Assembly (NCBI GenBank): GCA_902765725.1
Contig: CACXAT010000012.1
Location: 44,789 to 108,788 of the forward strand
DNA: 64,000 nucleotides
Source: an uncultured Lachnospiraceae bacterium
GTDB lineage: Bacteria > Bacillota > Clostridia > Lachnospirales > Lachnospiraceae
Reading direction: 5' to 3'
The notes under the pieces: generated by a model
What the model was told of the DNA's origin: nothing
What the model saw: only the letters and a program-made list of their open reading frames with translations
Databases searched by the model: none
Translations under genes and position numbers: made by a program
Part shown: in pieces, positions 17,689 through 26,951 of the stretch
How the letters are laid out: the number at the start of each line of letters is the position of its first letter
How positions within the stretch are numbered: the first letter of the stretch is position 1

Positions 17689-19026
17689 ATGGCCGATTTC
17701 AAGGATATTACCAGATTACTGACGAGCGGTGTTCCGGACAGTATTCAGCGTCTCGTGGATGAGACCCATCCCGCCGATATACTGGAAGCCGTTCAGGAAG
17801 AGGCCGGAGGAGATTACAAATATCTGCTGGCTCTGCCGGATGACTTTCTGGCAGACGTTATCGATGAGGCAGAGGATGATGAGAAATATGACATCCTGAA
17901 GGTTATGGATCCGGACCGTACCAGATCCGTCCTGAACCGGATGAGCGTCGACGAGATCGCGGACCTGATCCAGGAGCTGGAGGACGACAACAAGGAAGCC
18001 GTCATCAAGTCCCTGCTGCGCGGCCGTACCAAAACAGACGTTACCAAGCTGCTGAAGTACGAAGAAGATACCGCCGGCGGCATCATGACCACACAGTTCA
18101 TCGCGATCTACGCCTCGAACACGGTCATGAAGGCACTGAACTACCTCAAGACGGAGGTGGATGCAGAGACCAGCTACTATATGTATGTCGTTAATAAAGA
18201 AGACTACACGCTGCTGGGCGTCGTATCCCTGCGCGACCTGGTCATGGCCCCCTTTGACACCCGCATCGAGGAGATCATGAATACCAATGTCATCTCCGTC
18301 AATGCCAGCATGGATCAGGAGGATGTTGCGGATGAGTTCTCCAAGTACGGCTATCCCGCGCTTCCCGTCGTAGATGATAAGGGGAAGATGATCGGTATCG
18401 TCACCGTTGATGATGTCATCGATGTCATCAATGAAGAGGCAACCGAAGACATCCACCACATGGGTGGTGTCAACAAGGAAGAGAAGATTGACGGCACCGT
18501 CCTGGAGTCGGTCAAGAGCCGTCTGCCCTGGCTGATCGTCAATCTGTTCACGGCCATACTGGCCTCTTCCGTCATCGCGAGATTCGACGGGACCATCGAG
18601 AAGATCGTTGCCCTCTCCGCCGTCATGACCATCATCTCCGGAATGGGCGGCAACGCCGGCACCCAGTCCCTGACCATGGTCGTGCGCGCCCTCTCCCTGG
18701 ATGAGATCGATGAAGGCAACGCGAAGACCATCCTGCTCAAGGAGATCCTCGCAGGATTGCTGAACGGGATCGTGATCGGAACCCTGGTGGCAGCCATCGC
18801 CCTCTTCTACAACTTCAACCCGTGGTTCGGGCTGATCGCAGGGCTGGCCATGGTTATGAACATGGTCTGCGCCGCGCTGGCAGGCTTCCTGATCCCGATC
18901 GTTCTGGAGATGCTGCACATCGATCCGGCGCTGGCCTCCAGCGTCTTCGTGACCACCGTCACCGACTGTCTGGGATTCTTCTTCTTCCTGGGCCTTGCCA
19001 CCATCACCATGCCGCTTCTGAGCTGA
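17689..19026 (+). CDS. mgtE: Magnesium transporter MgtE
   Basis: A 445-residue Mg2+ channel. Residues 1-125 are the superhelical N domain (HPADILEAVQEE; LNRMSVDEIADLI). Residues 130-250 are a CBS pair (TAGGIMTTQFIAI; EIMNTNVISVNASM; VTVDDVIDVINEEATEDI), and residues 275-445 hold five membrane helices including the pore signature SGMGGNAGTQS. In the family the N and CBS domains sense cytosolic Mg2+ and close the pore. The start has AAGGAGG nine bases upstream. It is a single-gene unit with its own promoter and terminator. Confidence 0.96.
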   Translation: MADFKDITRLLTSGVPDSIQRLVDETHPADILEAVQEEAGGDYKYLLALPDDFLADVIDEAEDDEKYDILKVMDPDRTRSVLNRMSVDEIADLIQELEDDNKEAVIKSLLRGRTKTDVTKLLKYEEDTAGGIMTTQFIAIYASNTVMKALNYLKTEVDAETSYYMYVVNKEDYTLLGVVSLRDLVMAPFDTRIEEIMNTNVISVNASMDQEDVADEFSKYGYPALPVVDDKGKMIGIVTVDDVIDVINEEATEDIHHMGGVNKEEKIDGTVLESVKSRLPWLIVNLFTAILASSVIARFDGTIEKIVALSAVMTIISGMGGNAGTQSLTMVVRALSLDEIDEGNAKTILLKEILAGLLNGIVIGTLVAAIALFYNFNPWFGLIAGLAMVMNMVCAALAGFLIPIVLEMLHIDPALASSVFVTTVTDCLGFFFFLGLATITMPLLS

Positions 19027-19030
19027 CATA

Positions 19031-19056
19031 AGCCCCGGCCTTCGCCGGGGCTTTCT
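19031..19056 (+). terminator. Terminator after mgtE
   Basis: AGCCCCGGC pairs with GCCGGGGCT across a CTTC loop, followed by TTTCTT. The convergent xth gene ends 38 bases further on. Confidence 0.75.
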
Positions 19057-19093
19057 TCTGCCTTGATGCCTGACACGACAGGCATCGCTGTCT

Positions 19094-19852
19094 TTACAGG
19101 TCCACCTCAAGTTCCACCGGGCAGTGATCCGATCCGAAGACCTCTGTGTGGATCTTTGCCGCTCTCAGCTTCTCATCAATGGACTTCGAAGTGATGAAAT
19201 AATCGATCCGCCATCCGGCGTTCTTTTCTCTTGCGCGGAAGCGGTAGCTCCACCAGGAATAGACCCCTTCCAGATCCGGATAGAAGTACCTCCAGGTATC
19301 CGTAAACCCGGAGCCGAGAAACTGCGTCATCTTTGCTCTCTCCTCGTCGGAGAAACCTGCGTTCTTGTGGTTCGTCTTCGGATTCTTCAGATCGATCTCT
19401 TCATGGGCCACGTTCAGATCACCGCACAGGATGACGGGCTTCTTCGCATCAAGTCCCCGGATGTAAGCCTGGAAATCATCCTCCCAGGTCATCCTGTAAT
19501 CCAGCCGTTTCAGGCCGTCCTGGGAGTTCGGCGTATAACAGGTGACGAAATAAAACTCCGGATACTCCAGCGTGATGACACGCCCCTCATGGTCATGCTC
19601 CTCCATGCCTATGCCGCGCGTCACCGCGAGGGGCTCTCTCTTCGCAAAGACGGCAGTCCCGGAATATCCCTTCTTCTCGGCATAGTTCCAGTACTGATGA
19701 TACCCCTCCGGAAGGTGAAGTTCGATCTGTCCCTCCTGGAGCTTCGTTTCCTGCAGCGCAAAAAGATCCGCGTCCATCTGGGCGAAGATCTCCTCAAATC
19801 CCTTGCCGACGCAGGCTCTGAGACCATTTACATTCCAGCTGACTGCCTTCAT
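19094..19852 (-). CDS. xth: Exodeoxyribonuclease III
   Basis: A 252-residue AP endonuclease / 3' exonuclease of base-excision repair. The start MKAVSWNVNGLRA has AGGAG upstream; the earlier open frame lacks support. Active-site motifs of the exonuclease-endonuclease-phosphatase family are present: SWNVNG, LFALQETKL, CGDLNVAHEEID, and the C-terminal FGSDHCPVEL with the catalytic Asp-His. An extended -10 (TGTTATACT on the minus strand near 19895) is a plausible promoter. Confidence 0.95.
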   Translation of the reverse strand: MKAVSWNVNGLRACVGKGFEEIFAQMDADLFALQETKLQEGQIELHLPEGYHQYWNYAEKKGYSGTAVFAKREPLAVTRGIGMEEHDHEGRVITLEYPEFYFVTCYTPNSQDGLKRLDYRMTWEDDFQAYIRGLDAKKPVILCGDLNVAHEEIDLKNPKTNHKNAGFSDEERAKMTQFLGSGFTDTWRYFYPDLEGVYSWWSYRFRAREKNAGWRIDYFITSKSIDEKLRAAKIHTEVFGSDHCPVELEVDL

Positions 19853-19984
19853 AATCCACCTCTCCTGTCCTTGGTATAGTTTCTGTCTGCCAAGTATAAC
19901 ATGAATCCTTCCCAAACGAAATGGGCTTGATTTTATGTGTACCATGTGCATTAATAGTAGGAGATTCGTTGAGGAGGGTTTGCT

Positions 19985-20407
19985 ATGAAACTGATCTATC
20001 CGGCTGTATTCACACCTTATTTTGATGAAGGGGGCTATGACGTCACATTTCCCGATCTGCCTTCCTGCACCGCTTCGGGAGATGACCTGGAGGAAGCCCT
20101 TGACAATGCGGCAGATGAAGCCAGCAGGTGCATTCTCTCACTGATGGAAAAAGGAATGGACGTACCTCCCGCTTCAGATTACAGCGATATTGAGGTCGAG
20201 GATCCGGATGATTTTGTCAATTACATCGTACTTGACATGGGCGCTTATTCCGATGCCCACGCGCAGAAATCCGTCCGCAAGAACATTACGATTCCCTCGT
20301 GGCTCAATGCCTACGGTGAGGCACATCATGTGAACTTCTCGCGGATCCTGCAGGATGCCCTACTGAACATGACCCAGCAGAGGCGCTCCGACAGGGACGG
20401 ATTATGA
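19985..20407 (+). CDS. HicB-family antitoxin, solitary
   Basis: A 140-residue HicB protein. Residues 3-60 are the partly degraded RNase-H-like fold (YPAVFTPYFDEGGYDVTFPD; CTASGDDLEEALDNAA). Residues about 95-135 are the ribbon-helix-helix DNA-binding end (NITIPSWLNAYGEAHHVNF). GAGGAGGG precedes the start. HicB normally neutralises the small HicA mRNA interferase made from the adjacent gene. The 132 bases upstream are too short for hicA, and a tRNA gene follows, so there is no toxin partner here. Confidence 0.88.
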   Translation: MKLIYPAVFTPYFDEGGYDVTFPDLPSCTASGDDLEEALDNAADEASRCILSLMEKGMDVPPASDYSDIEVEDPDDFVNYIVLDMGAYSDAHAQKSVRKNITIPSWLNAYGEAHHVNFSRILQDALLNMTQQRRSDRDGL

Positions 20408-20414
20408 TTCATTA

Positions 20415-20443
20415 TTGTCTCACTGCCGAATCTGTGGTATGAT
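20415..20443 (+). promoter_or_regulatory. Promoter of the tRNA-Leu gene
   Basis: TTGTCT (20415-20420), 17 bases, then TATGAT (20438-20443), 38 bases before the mature tRNA start. Confidence 0.6.
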
Positions 20444-20481
20444 TCTGATGTTTCCGCTTCGGGCGGAATACAGACAGATCA

Positions 20482-20564
20482 GCCGGTGTGTCGGAATGGC
20501 AGACGAGGAAGACTCAAAATCTTTTGTAGGCAACTACGTGTGGGTTCGAGTCCCACCACCGGCA
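20482..20564 (+). tRNA. tRNA-Leu (anticodon CAA)
   Basis: An 83-base class II tRNA. The acceptor arm GCCGGTG pairs with CACCGGC, with discriminator A at 20564. The anticodon stem GAAGA/TCTTT closes the loop CTCAAAA, giving anticodon CAA. There is a long variable arm, and a T arm GTGGG-TTCGAGT-CCCAC. The 3' CCA is not encoded. Confidence 0.95.
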
Positions 20565-20570
20565 GAATAA

Positions 20571-20612
20571 AACCTCAGAACAGCCTTGTGAATAAGGGGT
20601 TCTGAGGTTTTT
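20571..20612 (+). terminator. Terminator of the tRNA-Leu transcript
   Basis: AACCTCAGAAC (20571-20581) pairs perfectly with GTTCTGAGGTT (20599-20609), followed by a T-run. Confidence 0.85.
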
Positions 20613-20630
20613 CATGTCTTTAAACTTTCC

Positions 20631-21422
20631 TTATTTCATCTGTACAGACACTCTCTGTGCCTGCTCCGGGTCGATCTCCTGTGTCCGCTGCTCTGACTGG
20701 ATCTTCTTCAGCGCGCTCTCATCCAGATCGCCGCCTGCCGACAGCTCCTCGTAGGAGATCCGCTTGTCAGACTCCATAGGAGTCTCGGTCAGCAGTCTGC
20801 GCAGTTCAAAGTGCGGATTGTATTTGTCATGCGGATAGTCATATTTGCCGACCTCGACGGAATCCGGCATGCCCTCCACGTAGGGGACATATTTTCTCCC
20901 GTCAGGGAAGGCCAGCTTGTTCCACTCGTAGGCGCCGACCGCGGTAGCGTGGGCCACGATGCCCTCATAGTATCCCGCCGTTCCGGTCATGTATCCGCTG
21001 GCGATCACTGCGCTGTACATGGCCTCCGGCGTGGAATTCAGGTTCCGGATCACCGACGCGACCCCCGGGTAATTGCCCTGCCAGAACCAGATCAGGAAGG
21101 CGTGAAGGCCGTCCGAGAAGGTCGGGAAGGAGGCGAACCCGCCGTACACACTCCCGCAGGGGACGATGCGGGCTATGATCGAAGAATAGGAGATTCCCCA
21201 GTAGTTGTTATAAGACGCCGCCAGATCGGAGACGGAGGCATATCCGGATTCAACGCCGGCCATGCCCACTACCGTTGACGGCCAGATTCCATACTCCCTG
21301 CACTGCGTAATGATCTCATCCTTGTGCGATTCCATGATGCTCTTCAGATCCTGGGCACAGACCGGATGGGCCAGGGCCGCGCAGGCGAGCAGGGCCAGGA
21401 TAATAACACGTAGTTTTTTCAT
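20631..21422 (-). CDS. Secreted glucosaminidase-domain peptidoglycan hydrolase
   Basis: A 263-residue exported protein. Residues 1-23 are a signal peptide ending PVCAQ. Residues about 28-175 match the glucosaminidase family (GIWPSTVVGMAGVESGYAS with the probable catalytic glutamate, then YNNYWGISYSS). These enzymes cut the glycan of peptidoglycan during growth or separation. The last 70 residues are polar and unassigned. It is nine bases after a peptidoglycan-binding protein gene and ends the envelope operon. Confidence 0.82.
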   Translation of the reverse strand: MKKLRVIILALLACAALAHPVCAQDLKSIMESHKDEIITQCREYGIWPSTVVGMAGVESGYASVSDLAASYNNYWGISYSSIIARIVPCGSVYGGFASFPTFSDGLHAFLIWFWQGNYPGVASVIRNLNSTPEAMYSAVIASGYMTGTAGYYEGIVAHATAVGAYEWNKLAFPDGRKYVPYVEGMPDSVEVGKYDYPHDKYNPHFELRRLLTETPMESDKRISYEELSAGGDLDESALKKIQSEQRTQEIDPEQAQRVSVQMK

Positions 21423-21431
21423 ATGGATTCC

Positions 21432-22334
21432 TTATTCTGCACTCTCTTCTGTCTCAGTTTCAGTCTCCTCAGTGGTTCCTGTGATCTTCTGGACTTCCTC
21501 GGTCAGCTGTCCGATCAGCTCCTCGTCGATCACTCCATCCGCAGGCAGATATCCGTACAGATTCTGGAAACGGCGGATCATCTGTACCGTGCGGTAGCCG
21601 CAGTATCCGTCCACGGTGCCCACCGGGAACTTCAGGGTGTTAAGATGCTCCTGCACGGTCCGGATGGCGGACTCAGATGCCTTCGTGCTCTTCAGCTCAT
21701 CCAGGCTCTCCAGTTCCTTGGCCTTGGCCTGCATGTCAGCGATATCGGCAAATTCCACACCATAGAACTTCTGAAGCTCTACGACCACCACAGCCCTCTT
21801 GGCAAAGCCTGCCTCCCAGAGCTCATTGTAGGCGTCGATGTCCTGCTTCTCCTGCCAGGAATCATAGGCGTCATACTGGTTCTGAAGGCCTGTCAGATAC
21901 TGCTCGCACAGATACTGGAGATTGCGGCTCTCAAACTGCGCGTCGCTGTACCTGTCCATGAGCCAGCGCTCGGATTCACAGCAGTCCTGGTTGGCCTGGG
22001 CGATCTCGTCGTTGGTCATCATGCTCAGCTCAGCCTCAGTGTAGGCGCTGGCCAGGGCATTGCGGTCATTGACGGCAGCCCCGACATCGCCCAGGAACTT
22101 CTTGACGCTGGTGTACTTAACCTTTGCTTCCTCCGGGGCTGCGGTCTCCGCCTCTGTCTCGGCCTCAGTGAAGACCTCCGCCTCCGTCTCCAAGACAGCT
22201 TCCGCCTCTGTCTCGGCCGCATTTTCCGTCTCCGCAGCCTGCAGAGGGCATGCCAGGCTCCCTGCCAGAAGCAGCATCAGCGCCGCTGCCGGAATTCTCT
22301 TCTTTCCATCCTCATTCAGATACTTTCTGATCAT
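21432..22334 (-). CDS. Exported peptidoglycan-binding-domain protein with acidic repeats
   Basis: A 300-residue protein. The start MIRKYLN is chosen because GGGAG lies seven bases upstream. Residues about 10-34 form a signal peptide (ALMLLLAGSLACPLQA). Residues 36-70 are acidic ETEAE repeats. Residues about 75-210 are a polar, helical region, probably coiled. Residues about 220-280 are a PG_binding_1 domain (VQEHLNTLKFPVGTVDGYCG; MIRRFQNLYGYLPADGVID). The tail is again Glu/Thr-rich. It lies directly before the glucosaminidase gene, so the two may act together on the wall. Confidence 0.8.
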   Translation of the reverse strand: MIRKYLNEDGKKRIPAAALMLLLAGSLACPLQAAETENAAETEAEAVLETEAEVFTEAETEAETAAPEEAKVKYTSVKKFLGDVGAAVNDRNALASAYTEAELSMMTNDEIAQANQDCCESERWLMDRYSDAQFESRNLQYLCEQYLTGLQNQYDAYDSWQEKQDIDAYNELWEAGFAKRAVVVVELQKFYGVEFADIADMQAKAKELESLDELKSTKASESAIRTVQEHLNTLKFPVGTVDGYCGYRTVQMIRRFQNLYGYLPADGVIDEELIGQLTEEVQKITGTTEETETETEESAE

Positions 22335-22362
22335 AATCAAGCTCCCTTCTGCGTTGTGTCAT

Positions 22363-23628
22363 TTACACCAGTTTGCTGTAGATGGGGAAGCAGTCAAAGG
22401 TTGCGAAATAATCCTTCGGCTCCTGCGCCCTGCGGATCAGCTCCACTCTTCCGTCTTCCTTCTTCAGAAGTTCGGAAGACCACAGCCTGCCGTTGTAGTT
22501 ATATCCCATGGAGAAGCCATGCGCCCCTGTGTCGTGGATCACCAGGTAGTCTCCCAGATCGATCTTCGGAAGATTCCGGTCGATGGCGAACTTGTCATTG
22601 TTCTCGCACAGGGAACCGGTCACGTCATACCTGTGATCACAGGGGGCATTCTCCTTGCCCAGCACCGTGATGTGATGGTAGGAGCCGTACATGGCAGGCC
22701 TCATCAGGTTGGCCGCACAGGCATCCACACCGATGTACTCCTTGTAGATATGCTTCTCATTGATCGCCTTTGTAACGAGGCATCCATAGGGGCCCATCAT
22801 GAAGCGGCCCATCTCCGTGAAGATCTTCACGTCATCCATCCCGTTTCTGCCCAGGATCTTGTCATAGGCCTCATGCACGCCCGCTCCGATCTTCGCGATG
22901 TCCGCGGCGACCGCCTCCGGTGTGTAGGGGATCCCCACGCCGCCCGACAGATTGATGAAGGAAATGTGCACGCCGCAGGTGTTCTTCAGGCGCACGGCCA
23001 GCTTGAACAGAGTCGTGGCCAGCGTCGGATAATAGTCATTTCCGACGGTATTGGATACCAGGAAGGCATGGATGCCGAAATGCTTCACGCCCTTGCTCTT
23101 CATGATCCGGAATGCCTCGAAGATCTGCTCCTCCGTCATGCCGTACTTGGAATCACCGGGGTTGTCCATGATGCCGTTGGACAGCTTGTAGAATCCGCCC
23201 GGATTGAACCTGCAGCTCATGGTCTCCGGCAGAGCGCCCAGCTCCTTCTCCACGATCTCGATATGGCTGATGTCATCCAGATTGATGATGGCACCAAGGT
23301 CAGCCGCCTTGCGGAACTCCTCCACCGGCGTGTCATTGGAGGAGAACATGATCTCCTCTCCCGTGATCCCGCAGGCCTCGGACAACATCAGCTCCGTCAT
23401 GGAGGAGCAGTCACAGCCGCAGCCATACTCATGCAGGATATTGATCAGAAATGGATTGGGGGTAGCTTTCACCGCAAAATACTCGCGAAACCCGGGGTTC
23501 CAGGAAAATGCGTCATTCACACGTTTCGCGTTCTCGCGGATTCCCTTCTCGTCATAGAGATAGAACGGGGTCGGGTAGGTTTTGGTGATCTCACGAACCT
23601 CATCAAGTGTTACAAAGGTCTCTTTCAT
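22363..23628 (-). CDS. lysA: Diaminopimelate decarboxylase
   Basis: A 421-residue PLP enzyme of the Orn/DAP/Arg decarboxylase group 2. The PLP lysine is in YFAVKATPNP near residue 53. The phosphate-binding glycines are in NLSGGVGIPY, and the C-terminal domain has TEMGRFMMGPYG and DTGAHGFSMGYNYNG. It converts meso-diaminopimelate to lysine. GGAG lies eight bases before the start. It is embedded in a cell-envelope operon, which fits diaminopimelate being both lysine precursor and peptidoglycan component. A sub-family variant acting on another amino acid cannot be ruled out. Confidence 0.88.
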   Translation of the reverse strand: MKETFVTLDEVREITKTYPTPFYLYDEKGIRENAKRVNDAFSWNPGFREYFAVKATPNPFLINILHEYGCGCDCSSMTELMLSEACGITGEEIMFSSNDTPVEEFRKAADLGAIINLDDISHIEIVEKELGALPETMSCRFNPGGFYKLSNGIMDNPGDSKYGMTEEQIFEAFRIMKSKGVKHFGIHAFLVSNTVGNDYYPTLATTLFKLAVRLKNTCGVHISFINLSGGVGIPYTPEAVAADIAKIGAGVHEAYDKILGRNGMDDVKIFTEMGRFMMGPYGCLVTKAINEKHIYKEYIGVDACAANLMRPAMYGSYHHITVLGKENAPCDHRYDVTGSLCENNDKFAIDRNLPKIDLGDYLVIHDTGAHGFSMGYNYNGRLWSSELLKKEDGRVELIRRAQEPKDYFATFDCFPIYSKLV

Positions 23629-23633
23629 AATTC

Positions 23634-25829
23634 TTACTCCTCAATACGGATACTAAACAGATCCTCAACCCTGTTTTCTGTATCATTCAGATGGTTATAC
23701 TGAAGGATATTGTAATTGGTAAGGACATCGGCCCTGTCCTTGTCCTCGTCCTCGCCTGCCCAGCTGTGGAAGACTCCGTCGGCATCCACATAGGCACCGG
23801 CCGCGATGGCCGGAACCTGTTCTCTCATCTCAAGCAGGAACTTCTGGTAGGCATTCAGCTCCACGCCCGCGTCCTCGAGTATCATCGGACACAGATAATT
23901 GGCGCTGATCAGCTCCGCGTCCTCCCGCTTCGAGGCCCCGAAGTTGTTCCAGATCACATAGGGGACCATGTAATGCTTCTGCACGCCCTCCAGGGACTCC
24001 TGGGTGGTTCCCGCGGCGCCGCTGTTATCGGAAGCCGTGTCGAAGGATTCATTTCCCACCAGCCTGTCGATCACATCGGTGATATAGTCTCCGGGTTCAT
24101 GATCTCCGAACATGGCGATCACCGTGGGCTCGTCCACATTCTTCTCAAAATAATCGATCAGATCCGTGAACGCCTGGTCAGAGTATTTGATCAGAGTCAG
24201 GTAGCGCTCCGCTGCCACCACATCGCCCGTCTGCAGCGGCGCGTCCGTCAGCATGACCTCTTCGGTGAATCCGTTGTCCGTGTTCTTCGGCGTGTAGCCG
24301 GAGTGATTCTGCATGGTGACAAGGAAGATGAATTCACTCTCGTCCTCAGGCTTGTTCTCAAAGATGTCTATGATCTTGTCATAGGCCCCCTTGTCACTGA
24401 CATAGTTGCGAAGCTTGTCCGCTCCCTGGAAGTCATTGATGTCCAGGAACTCGTCAAATCCCATGAGCGGATAGACCCGGTCTCTCTCCCATCCGCTTCC
24501 ATTGTAGGGATGCATGCCCGTGGTCCTGTATCCCAGACTCTTCAGATGCGTGGCAATGGTCGGAACTGATGAATGGATATACTGCTGGAACACGACGCAT
24601 CCGGGCGGAAGGAACGCCATCGAATCACTGCTCAGGCACTCGTATTCGGTATTGGCCGTGTTGCCGCCCTTGACGGATACCATCAGATGCCCGGAGGTAT
24701 ACTCCTCCATCAGGGCCCGGAAGCCCGGCATGTAATCCTCACTGGTCGAAAAGTCGCCAAGCACCGACAGATCCGAGAACGCCTCGTTCATGATGACGAT
24801 GATGTTGGGCTTCTGAACGGATGCCGCTGCCGCGCCCTCTCCGGCCTCGTAGGAATCCTGCGCCTCCTGCCCGATCTCCCGGGCCTTCCCGGCGCTGTAT
24901 CCTTCGGGCTTTTCCACGTTCAGAAATGAAAGATTAGACAGAAATGCAGGCCAGAAGCCGTTCTTCGTATAGCGCACGTTGGGGGTGAACAGCGTGGTGT
25001 CGACTCCCCAGAAGGTCTTCATCTCGTCTTCCTGAAGCCCGCTGACCACAAAAAGCAGTGCTCCCAGCGCCAGCGCCGCGCCGGCAAGGCGCACCGGGAA
25101 GATGCGCAGCCTTGCGTTCATTTTCACCGACACCAGGATCAGGAAAATGAATCCGAAGGTGGCAAGCGCCATCTGCCAGGTTACGGTATAGTCGTAGTTG
25201 CCGGCCACGTTGCCCGCCGTGCGCACAGACAGCAGGTCCCAGGGAACGATCGGGCTGCCGCGGAACTTGACCACATAGGAATTGACCACCGCCACCAGCA
25301 TCAGCAGCACCGAGACAATGCTGTATCCGATCCGGAAGCTCCCGCACAGGAATGCCAGAGCCAGATAGAACAGGTAGTACAGCAGCAGATTCAGCAGAAA
25401 CATGGAGCTGAAGGGCTCCGCGATCTTATAGGACAGCGGCGCTCCCACATGCCAGAATCCGCGGTTATACGCCTCCACCAGCATAAAAGCCAGCGGCGGG
25501 ATCAGTACAGCGGCAGCCCCCGTATAGATCTTCGAAAACATACCGTTTCCGATCCTCACATACAGGAACACACCCGCGAGGATACTCAGAATGAAGCAGA
25601 TCGTCTGCCTGCGCGGCGCGATCCAGTCCACCAGGTCATCCAGGACATATCTGTACTGCGGCGCCTGCCCGGGGTAAGATGATCCGCCCCGGATCGCAAG
25701 AACTGTCAGCAGGATCATCAGTGCCGTCACGATCAGCGACGCCGCAAGCCACAGAGGGCGCACTCTACGGGGTCTGTACGATTCACGTTTCTCACTGTCT
25801 TGCGGCAGCTGTGTCTGTGTGGTGTTCAA
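23634..25829 (-). CDS. LTA synthase family membrane sulfatase
   Basis: A 731-residue protein with about five N-terminal membrane helices in residues 28-275 and an extracellular sulfatase-fold domain in residues about 340-640. Catalytic-region features are PNIIVIMNEAFSD, KGGNTANTEYECLS with the probable nucleophile threonine, and MFGDHEPG. Relatives polymerise glycerol-phosphate from phosphatidylglycerol into lipoteichoic acid or transfer phosphoglycerol to wall glycans. The start codon is TTG at 25829 with AGAAGG upstream; the next Met lies inside the first helix. It is five bases before lysA. Confidence 0.88.
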   Translation of the reverse strand: MNTTQTQLPQDSEKRESYRPRRVRPLWLAASLIVTALMILLTVLAIRGGSSYPGQAPQYRYVLDDLVDWIAPRRQTICFILSILAGVFLYVRIGNGMFSKIYTGAAAVLIPPLAFMLVEAYNRGFWHVGAPLSYKIAEPFSSMFLLNLLLYYLFYLALAFLCGSFRIGYSIVSVLLMLVAVVNSYVVKFRGSPIVPWDLLSVRTAGNVAGNYDYTVTWQMALATFGFIFLILVSVKMNARLRIFPVRLAGAALALGALLFVVSGLQEDEMKTFWGVDTTLFTPNVRYTKNGFWPAFLSNLSFLNVEKPEGYSAGKAREIGQEAQDSYEAGEGAAAASVQKPNIIVIMNEAFSDLSVLGDFSTSEDYMPGFRALMEEYTSGHLMVSVKGGNTANTEYECLSSDSMAFLPPGCVVFQQYIHSSVPTIATHLKSLGYRTTGMHPYNGSGWERDRVYPLMGFDEFLDINDFQGADKLRNYVSDKGAYDKIIDIFENKPEDESEFIFLVTMQNHSGYTPKNTDNGFTEEVMLTDAPLQTGDVVAAERYLTLIKYSDQAFTDLIDYFEKNVDEPTVIAMFGDHEPGDYITDVIDRLVGNESFDTASDNSGAAGTTQESLEGVQKHYMVPYVIWNNFGASKREDAELISANYLCPMILEDAGVELNAYQKFLLEMREQVPAIAAGAYVDADGVFHSWAGEDEDKDRADVLTNYNILQYNHLNDTENRVEDLFSIRIEE

Positions 25830-25869
25830 AAGATGCCTTCTTTCTGTGCTGTTTCAACCAGCGGCCCTG

Positions 25870-26853
25870 TCATGACTGGCCGCCGGGCACACCATTCCTG
25901 ATATGCTGGTGCGTGAACAGGTGATCCTGGCAGTATTCGTGGTTGCCCTCACATTTTGTGCAGTAACGAAACTCCAGCTTCTCATCATCGAGCTCCGTCC
26001 TTCCGCAGATCGTGCATTTGTGCCTGGCTCCGTTGGGATAGATCTTCGTATAGCCCGCGGCGCTCCGCCTGCTGGTGCTGCCGGAGGGCGTCTGGCTCCC
26101 CGACTGGGAACCGGGCTGTTTCTGTCCGCCGGAATACAGGGCCGTCCTGCCCTGCTGACCTGCCCTTCCAAAGCCGGCCCTTCTGGCCGCATCCTTCAGG
26201 CTGATCCTGCGCAGGTTCTGGGTCGACAGGAAATAGATGACGAAGTTCACCACCGACAGGGCGATGACCAGGCGCGGTGTCACCATGGCGGCATTGTAGA
26301 ACTCGTATACCAGCATGATGGCTTCAAAGATCCCAAGCCAGCTCATCTTGATCGGGATCACGAAATACAGCAGCACCTGCGCGTTGGGATAGGTAAACGC
26401 GAAAGCCAGCAGAATCGATGTCTGAATGTAATAGGTATTCACGAACATCTGCATAAGCTGGATATTGATCAGGGCCGACGGAGTATCCATGGACAGAAGG
26501 ATCGGATAGGCGATCATCATCCCGATATCCGTGATCAGAATTCCGCCCAGGATGTAGATGTTGAAATAAAAATCCCCCCATGTATTGGCGAGTGTCCTCG
26601 CGATCCAGTAATAGAAAAACAGCATGATGACCGTGAAGATCGACAGCTCTGAGGGCGGCATCAGCACCCAGGTCAGCAGACGCCAGATCTGACCTCTGCA
26701 GATGAGCACCGGATCAAAGCAGATCCAGGTCAGTGCATTTGGTGAAAGAACGCTCAATGTATATCCCACAACCTGAAAAGCGATCATGAGCACAGGAAGT
26801 TCTCTGATCGCATAGCGCCCGAAACGCCGTTCCAACTTACTGAGTAATTTCAT
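25870..26853 (-). CDS. Rhomboid/Derlin-like membrane protein with C-terminal zinc ribbon
   Basis: A 327-residue protein. The start MKLLSKLERR (26853) is preferred because of AAAGGAA upstream; an in-frame GTG lies eight codons earlier. About six helices cover residues 15-215. GQIWRLLTWVL resembles the WR motif of rhomboids and Derlins, but no GxSG protease serine is seen, so it is probably not a protease. Residues 230-270 are Gly/Ser/Gln-rich, and the end carries two pairs, CTICG and CTKCEGNHEYC, fitting a zinc ribbon. It is the first gene of the envelope operon. The function is unknown. Confidence 0.72.
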   Translation of the reverse strand: MKLLSKLERRFGRYAIRELPVLMIAFQVVGYTLSVLSPNALTWICFDPVLICRGQIWRLLTWVLMPPSELSIFTVIMLFFYYWIARTLANTWGDFYFNIYILGGILITDIGMMIAYPILLSMDTPSALINIQLMQMFVNTYYIQTSILLAFAFTYPNAQVLLYFVIPIKMSWLGIFEAIMLVYEFYNAAMVTPRLVIALSVVNFVIYFLSTQNLRRISLKDAARRAGFGRAGQQGRTALYSGGQKQPGSQSGSQTPSGSTSRRSAAGYTKIYPNGARHKCTICGRTELDDEKLEFRYCTKCEGNHEYCQDHLFTHQHIRNGVPGGQS

Positions 26854-26951
26854 GAATGTCAGTTCCTTTCTATTCACCTTTATAACCTGAATATTTTACA
26901 CAACTATTCATGAAATGTACAGAAGTGTCACAGAAAATACATACAGAGGGC

